NCBI GenBank assembly: GCA_019313735.1
Contig: JAFDAR010000071.1
Span: 1-9,048, forward strand
Reading direction: 5' to 3'
DNA length: 9,048 nt
Source of the DNA: Deltaproteobacteria bacterium
GTDB lineage: Bacteria > Desulfobacterota > Syntrophia > Syntrophales > UBA2210
In this document: positions 6,059-9,048 of the stretch, one piece after another
Position numbering within the stretch: position 1 is the stretch's first letter
Layout of the letters: each line of letters begins with the position of its first letter
Translations under genes and position numbers: made by a program
Notes under the pieces: generated by a model
Seen by the model: only the letters and a program-made list of their open reading frames with translations
Databases searched by the model: none
What the model was told of the DNA's origin: nothing

Positions 6059-8734
6059 TTACCCTCTCCGTTCAAGCATCCTTTTGACTCTTAATAACAG
6101 CAGGTCCTTTTTTATCGGTTTTTTTATGTAGTCCATCGCGCCCAGCTGTAACCCTTTTTCCTCATCTTCAGGATTTGTCCTGGATGTCAGGAATATCACG
6201 ACCGCTTTGACTCCCTTCTGGTTTAGCATTTCGAGCAGCTTGAAGCCGTCTAAATTGGGCATGTCTACGTCGGAAAGTATGAGATCGAAGTCGTCTTTTT
6301 TGCCCAGGTAGAGCAGGGCGGCTATGCCGTCTTCAGCGGTGGTCACGCTGTAACCGTCTCCTTCCAGGAAACGTGCTATAAGCTTTCGCGTGTCTTCGTC
6401 ATCCTCGACAACGAGGATGGATGACTGCGTCTTATTTGCTGGAATGATGTCCGGATCCATCCCACGAGGTGCGGGCATTTCCGCGGGGATGGATGACTGC
6501 GTGGTTGCATCCGTACTTGCTGGAATGATTTCCGGATCCATCCCACGAGGTGCGGGCATTTCCGCGGGGATGGATGACTGCGTGGTTGCATCCGTACTTA
6601 CTGGAATGATTTCCGGATCCATCCCACGAGGTGCGGGCATTTCCGCGTCTGTCACTTCCTCCGCCAGGACTTTCTCGAAGACATCTTTCGGAGCAAAAAT
6701 TAAATTTTTTACCTTCAGTATGGCATGTGTGCTTATCAGGTAGTCTCCCCGGTTTCTTGAAAATGTTCGTATCTCTGAGATGGATGCTCCGGTGCGTACC
6801 ATCTCCGCGATCTCCGGGTCAAACGCCAGCACCTCATAGGTTCCCTCCCGCCCTAAATAACCGGTATTGTTGCATTCAGGGCATCCTACCGGGTGCGCGA
6901 CCCGAGACGGGATGTCATTTGTAAATGGCGCGAACATGGCCGTCTCTTCCGCCGAAATCGGCTCTATTTTCTTGCAGTGCGGACAGAGCTTTTTCACCAG
7001 TTTTTGCGCCACAATGGCAAGTATCGTGTTCGCTATCGTCCCCCTGTCAATGCCCAGTCTTTCAAAGCGGAAGATTGCAGTGGTAGCGTTCGATGTATGC
7101 AGGGTGGTGATGGTCAAATGGCCGGTGCTCGCGAAATCTATGGCCACTTTTGCGGAAAAATTGTCTCTGACCTCGCCCATAAACAGGACGTCGGGATCCT
7201 GTCTGACTGCTGTCTTGAGAAGTGCCTCGAATGTGACTCCGGCCTTTTCATTCACCTGCTGCTGATTGACAAAGGGCATACGGTATTCCACAGGGTCTTC
7301 TACCGACATCACACTGAGTTTCTCGTACTCTATATTGTGGAGAAGACTGTAGATGGTTGTGGTTTTGCCCGATCCGGTGGTGCCTACGATCAGTATCAGA
7401 CCATTGGAACTGTTGGCGATACTAAGCATAGTGTCGGTTTGTCTGCCCGACATCCCTAATTCCCCTAGTTTTTTGGGTTCGGTGTAAGGTTCAAGCAGCC
7501 TCATGACGAGGCTTTCACCATTAGGCGTTGAGGTGCTTGACAGTCTGAGGTTAAATGTCTTGTCATTCAGAGTTGCCACAAAGCCCCCATCCTGCGGTTT
7601 TTTCTTTTCCGCTATATCCAGCCCACCCAATGCCTTCAGCCTGGATATAGCCATCATGCCTGTGTCTTTCTTCAGGGTGAAAGCATCTCTGAGATCACCG
7701 TCGATACGGAACCTGACCACAGTATCTTCTTCCTTGGGTTCTATGTGTATGTCGCTTGCTCTTTCAACCACGGCCGCATTAAGTATGTCGTCAGTGATGT
7801 GTACAACCGGGTGGTCCGTGGTTTCCGTTTCCAGTGATTTTGCGGAAATCGGAACTTTTGATGTTTGCTTGCTGCTGGCGGCCTTTAATTGTGACGGGAT
7901 ATCACCGAACAGGGAATCGATATTGCGGGGTTCGGTTATCGTGAGGTCGGATGTGTGGTCAAGGCCGGAGAATTTCGTAAGCGTATCCATCAGATTCCAG
8001 TCAAAGGGGTTGCTTATTATAAAGGCTTTCTTCCCGGAGGGGCTGTTTACCGCCACCACGTGATTTGACCTGCAGAATGTTGACGGAAAGGCGCCAAGCT
8101 GGATGTCGTCGGTACTGATACGGGCGGCGTAGGGCAGTTTTAGAAACTGAGCTATATACTGTGCCATAGCGTCTTCGCCAATCCCCGCATCCGCCGATGC
8201 TGTGTAGATATCAGATGGAGCCATGTTCGAGAATAGATATTTTTTTTCAGTATCCATGCCCAGTTTGCCGGATACAAATTCTTTGAATTGGATGAAATCG
8301 GAGGACTGCAACTTTTCGTGCCATGCTCTGTCATCCACATGCAGCTTGCCCCACTGCGCGTTTGTCTGCAGATGTGTTTCGATCTTGTCTGTCAGGATCT
8401 TTTTTTTGATGGGCTTGACAAGATAATCGGCGGCGCCAACGGCAAATGCCCTGGCCTTGTTATGTTCTTCTCCCATGGCGCTGACGAATATTACAGGAAT
8501 GTACGCGGTTTCATCGTTTTCCTGCAACCGGGAACAGACCTCATACCCGTCCATTTCCGGCATCATTATGTCGAGGAGAAGGAGATCGGGTTTTGAGTCG
8601 CTTATGATATTCAGTCCCTCGAGACCGCTTTCGGCGGTGATCACCCTGTAACTTTTCTCAAGGAAGCGTTCTACCAGATTCAGGTTGTCCCTGTTGTCGT
8701 CAATATACAGGATCAACGGTCTGGTGTCAGTCAT
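6059..8734 (-). CDS. Receiver - MshEN-like - GspE/PilB ATPase - repeat linker - receiver fusion
   Basis: 891 residues; ATG at 8734, with GAGGT five bases upstream inside the hpt gene. Receiver 1 (about 5-122) has acidic D12/D13, phosphoacceptor D55, S85 and K107. Residues about 150-260 resemble the N-terminal domain of GspE/MshE (FLKLPYAARISTDD), but I see no RLG-type c-di-GMP motif. The ATPase (about 305-690) is complete: ASDIHIEP and RFRIDG, Walker A GTTGSGKT with K457, Asp box SVEDPVEYR, Walker B LFMGEVRD with E521, His box with H539 and H546, and a zinc site C584/C587/C618/C621. A repeated Pro-rich linker (about 697-765) leads to receiver 2 (771-891) with E777/D778/D779, D822, T850 and K872. 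GspE/PilB enzymes are hexameric cytoplasmic motors for type II secretion or type IV pili; which machine this one serves is not shown. The overlap with hpt suggests phosphorelay control. No DNA-binding domain is present. Confidence 0.93.
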   Translation of the reverse strand: MTDTRPLILYIDDNRDNLNLVERFLEKSYRVITAESGLEGLNIISDSKPDLLLLDIMMPEMDGYEVCSRLQENDETAYIPVIFVSAMGEEHNKARAFAVGAADYLVKPIKKKILTDKIETHLQTNAQWGKLHVDDRAWHEKLQSSDFIQFKEFVSGKLGMDTEKKYLFSNMAPSDIYTASADAGIGEDAMAQYIAQFLKLPYAARISTDDIQLGAFPSTFCRSNHVVAVNSPSGKKAFIISNPFDWNLMDTLTKFSGLDHTSDLTITEPRNIDSLFGDIPSQLKAASSKQTSKVPISAKSLETETTDHPVVHITDDILNAAVVERASDIHIEPKEEDTVVRFRIDGDLRDAFTLKKDTGMMAISRLKALGGLDIAEKKKPQDGGFVATLNDKTFNLRLSSTSTPNGESLVMRLLEPYTEPKKLGELGMSGRQTDTMLSIANSSNGLILIVGTTGSGKTTTIYSLLHNIEYEKLSVMSVEDPVEYRMPFVNQQQVNEKAGVTFEALLKTAVRQDPDVLFMGEVRDNFSAKVAIDFASTGHLTITTLHTSNATTAIFRFERLGIDRGTIANTILAIVAQKLVKKLCPHCKKIEPISAEETAMFAPFTNDIPSRVAHPVGCPECNNTGYLGREGTYEVLAFDPEIAEMVRTGASISEIRTFSRNRGDYLISTHAILKVKNLIFAPKDVFEKVLAEEVTDAEMPAPRGMDPEIIPVSTDATTQSSIPAEMPAPRGMDPEIIPASTDATTQSSIPAEMPAPRGMDPDIIPANKTQSSILVVEDDEDTRKLIARFLEGDGYSVTTAEDGIAALLYLGKKDDFDLILSDVDMPNLDGFKLLEMLNQKGVKAVVIFLTSRTNPEDEEKGLQLGAMDYIKKPIKKDLLLLRVKRMLERRG
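6415..6648 (-). repeat. 81-bp in-frame tandem repeat in the linker before the second receiver
   Basis: Units are 6415-6486 (72 bp, short by 9 bp), 6487-6567 and 6568-6648 (81 bp each). The two full units differ at one internal base (a Val/Ala change) and at their last bases. Each codes for AEMPAPRGMDP(E/D)IIP followed by a Ser/Thr-rich stretch such as STDATTQSSIP. The unit nearest the receiver is the oldest looking, with NKTQSS replacing STDATTQSS. The near identity of two units implies recent expansion or gene-conversion upkeep. Confidence 0.95.
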
Positions 8735-9035
8735 ATACTACCTCAACGCAATCAAGATAACGGGAGAGGGCTTCCAGTTGCGAGGCAATCTCCGCGGCAT
8801 TTTTTTCTTTGGCGGCCTGTTCAATATGCATGCCTATATCGGTGATCTTGTCGAACCCGTAGCCCCCGCCGGCCCCCTTCATTGAGTGGCCCAATCTCTG
8901 TACGGTTTCGTAGTCACCCGATGCGAGCAGGCTTTCGATTTCTACTATTTCTTTGCATTTGTTTTCGAGAAAACCCGGTATCAGATCTTCGAGATCAACG
9001 TCCGCGTGTACAACTATCTTTTTGTCTTCTGTCAT
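8727..9035 (-). CDS. Stand-alone Hpt (histidine phosphotransfer) protein
   Basis: 102 residues, about the size of a single Hpt four-helix bundle. ATG at 9035 is preceded by AGGAGA at 9043-9048 with seven bases between, so the start is well supported even at the window edge. The phosphotransfer motif is LGHSMKGAGGGYGF with phospho-accepting H50 and the usual K53-G54. Helices before (DLIPGFLENKCKEIVEIESLL) and after (ITDIGMHIEQAAKEKNAAEI) are amphipathic as expected. No kinase, receiver or membrane segment is attached, so it must relay phosphate between other proteins in the cytoplasm. Its TGA overlaps the start of the two-receiver ATPase gene by 8 bp (ATGACTGA), making receiver 1 and/or receiver 2 of that protein the obvious partners (inference). 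The sensor kinase is not in this window and may lie upstream. Confidence 0.93.
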   Translation of the reverse strand: MTEDKKIVVHADVDLEDLIPGFLENKCKEIVEIESLLASGDYETVQRLGHSMKGAGGGYGFDKITDIGMHIEQAAKEKNAAEIASQLEALSRYLDCVEVVYD

Positions 9036-9048
9036 GTCGTATTCTCCT

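Noticed and set aside
6020..6060. Bidirectional terminator between the transposase and the ATPase gene
   Set aside because: The tract is pyrimidine-rich on the plus strand, but no hairpin precedes it; the inverted repeat partner is about 700 bp away.
6415..6648. CRISPR-like repeat array
   Set aside because: The repeats are 81-bp direct units without unique spacers and are translated in frame within a clear protein.
6390..8063. Plus-strand open frames across the ATPase gene (for example 6390-6743 and 7503-8063)
   Set aside because: They are antisense shadows of a gene with full family motifs, and their products show no recognisable domain.

Overview
The window looks like a piece of a Gram-negative chromosome, most likely a Desulfobacterota (former Deltaproteobacteria) or similar lineage. 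That placement is an inference from gene style: a moxR/DUF58/DUF4381/VWA ('Bat') operon, a stand-alone Hpt protein of a type I associate with such genomes, a response-regulator/GspE fusion, and a RAYT element with GGGGACAGATTTATTT ends. No rRNA, tRNA or other taxonomic marker is present. All intact genes are on the minus strand, so the window reads biologically from right to left. The only plus-strand gene is a broken transposase.

Right part (9035 to 6059): two overlapping genes form a signalling unit. The first encodes a 102-residue Hpt protein with phosphoacceptor His50. The second encodes an 891-residue protein with the order receiver, MshEN-like domain, full GspE/PilB secretion ATPase, repeat linker, receiver. 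Both receivers keep their key residues, and so does the ATPase. The two genes overlap by 8 bp. The simplest reading is a phosphorelay that ends on a type II secretion/type IV pilus-class motor ATPase rather than on a transcription factor. This is the most unusual thing in the window. The linker before the second receiver is built from near-identical 81-bp (27-residue) tandem repeats and looks able to change length.

Middle (about 5230 to 6034): a small RAYT (REP-associated Y1 transposase) element on the plus strand. It is bounded by a perfect 21-bp inverted repeat inside purine-rich tracts. The transposase is disrupted: codons 1-35 are in one frame and hit a stop, the rest (with HVH and the catalytic Tyr) is in another frame, and about 30 bp appear to be missing at the junction.

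Left part (5120 to 1): an operon moxR - DUF58 - DUF4381-like - batA-like VWA - batB-like VWA fused to TPRs, with the last gene cut by the window edge. Genes are tightly packed, with a 4-bp GTGA overlap and a 3-bp gap among the junctions. MoxR (AAA+) and DUF58 are predicted cytoplasmic. The DUF4381 protein and the two VWA proteins are membrane anchored, with the VWA domains predicted on the periplasmic side. The five proteins probably form a MoxR-VWA chaperone or complex-assembly system acting at the cell envelope. A 7-bp palindrome lies upstream of moxR and overlaps a weak promoter candidate.

No gene-free stretch exceeds 300 bases. The longest is 5121-5355, which holds the moxR leader and the left end of the RAYT element.
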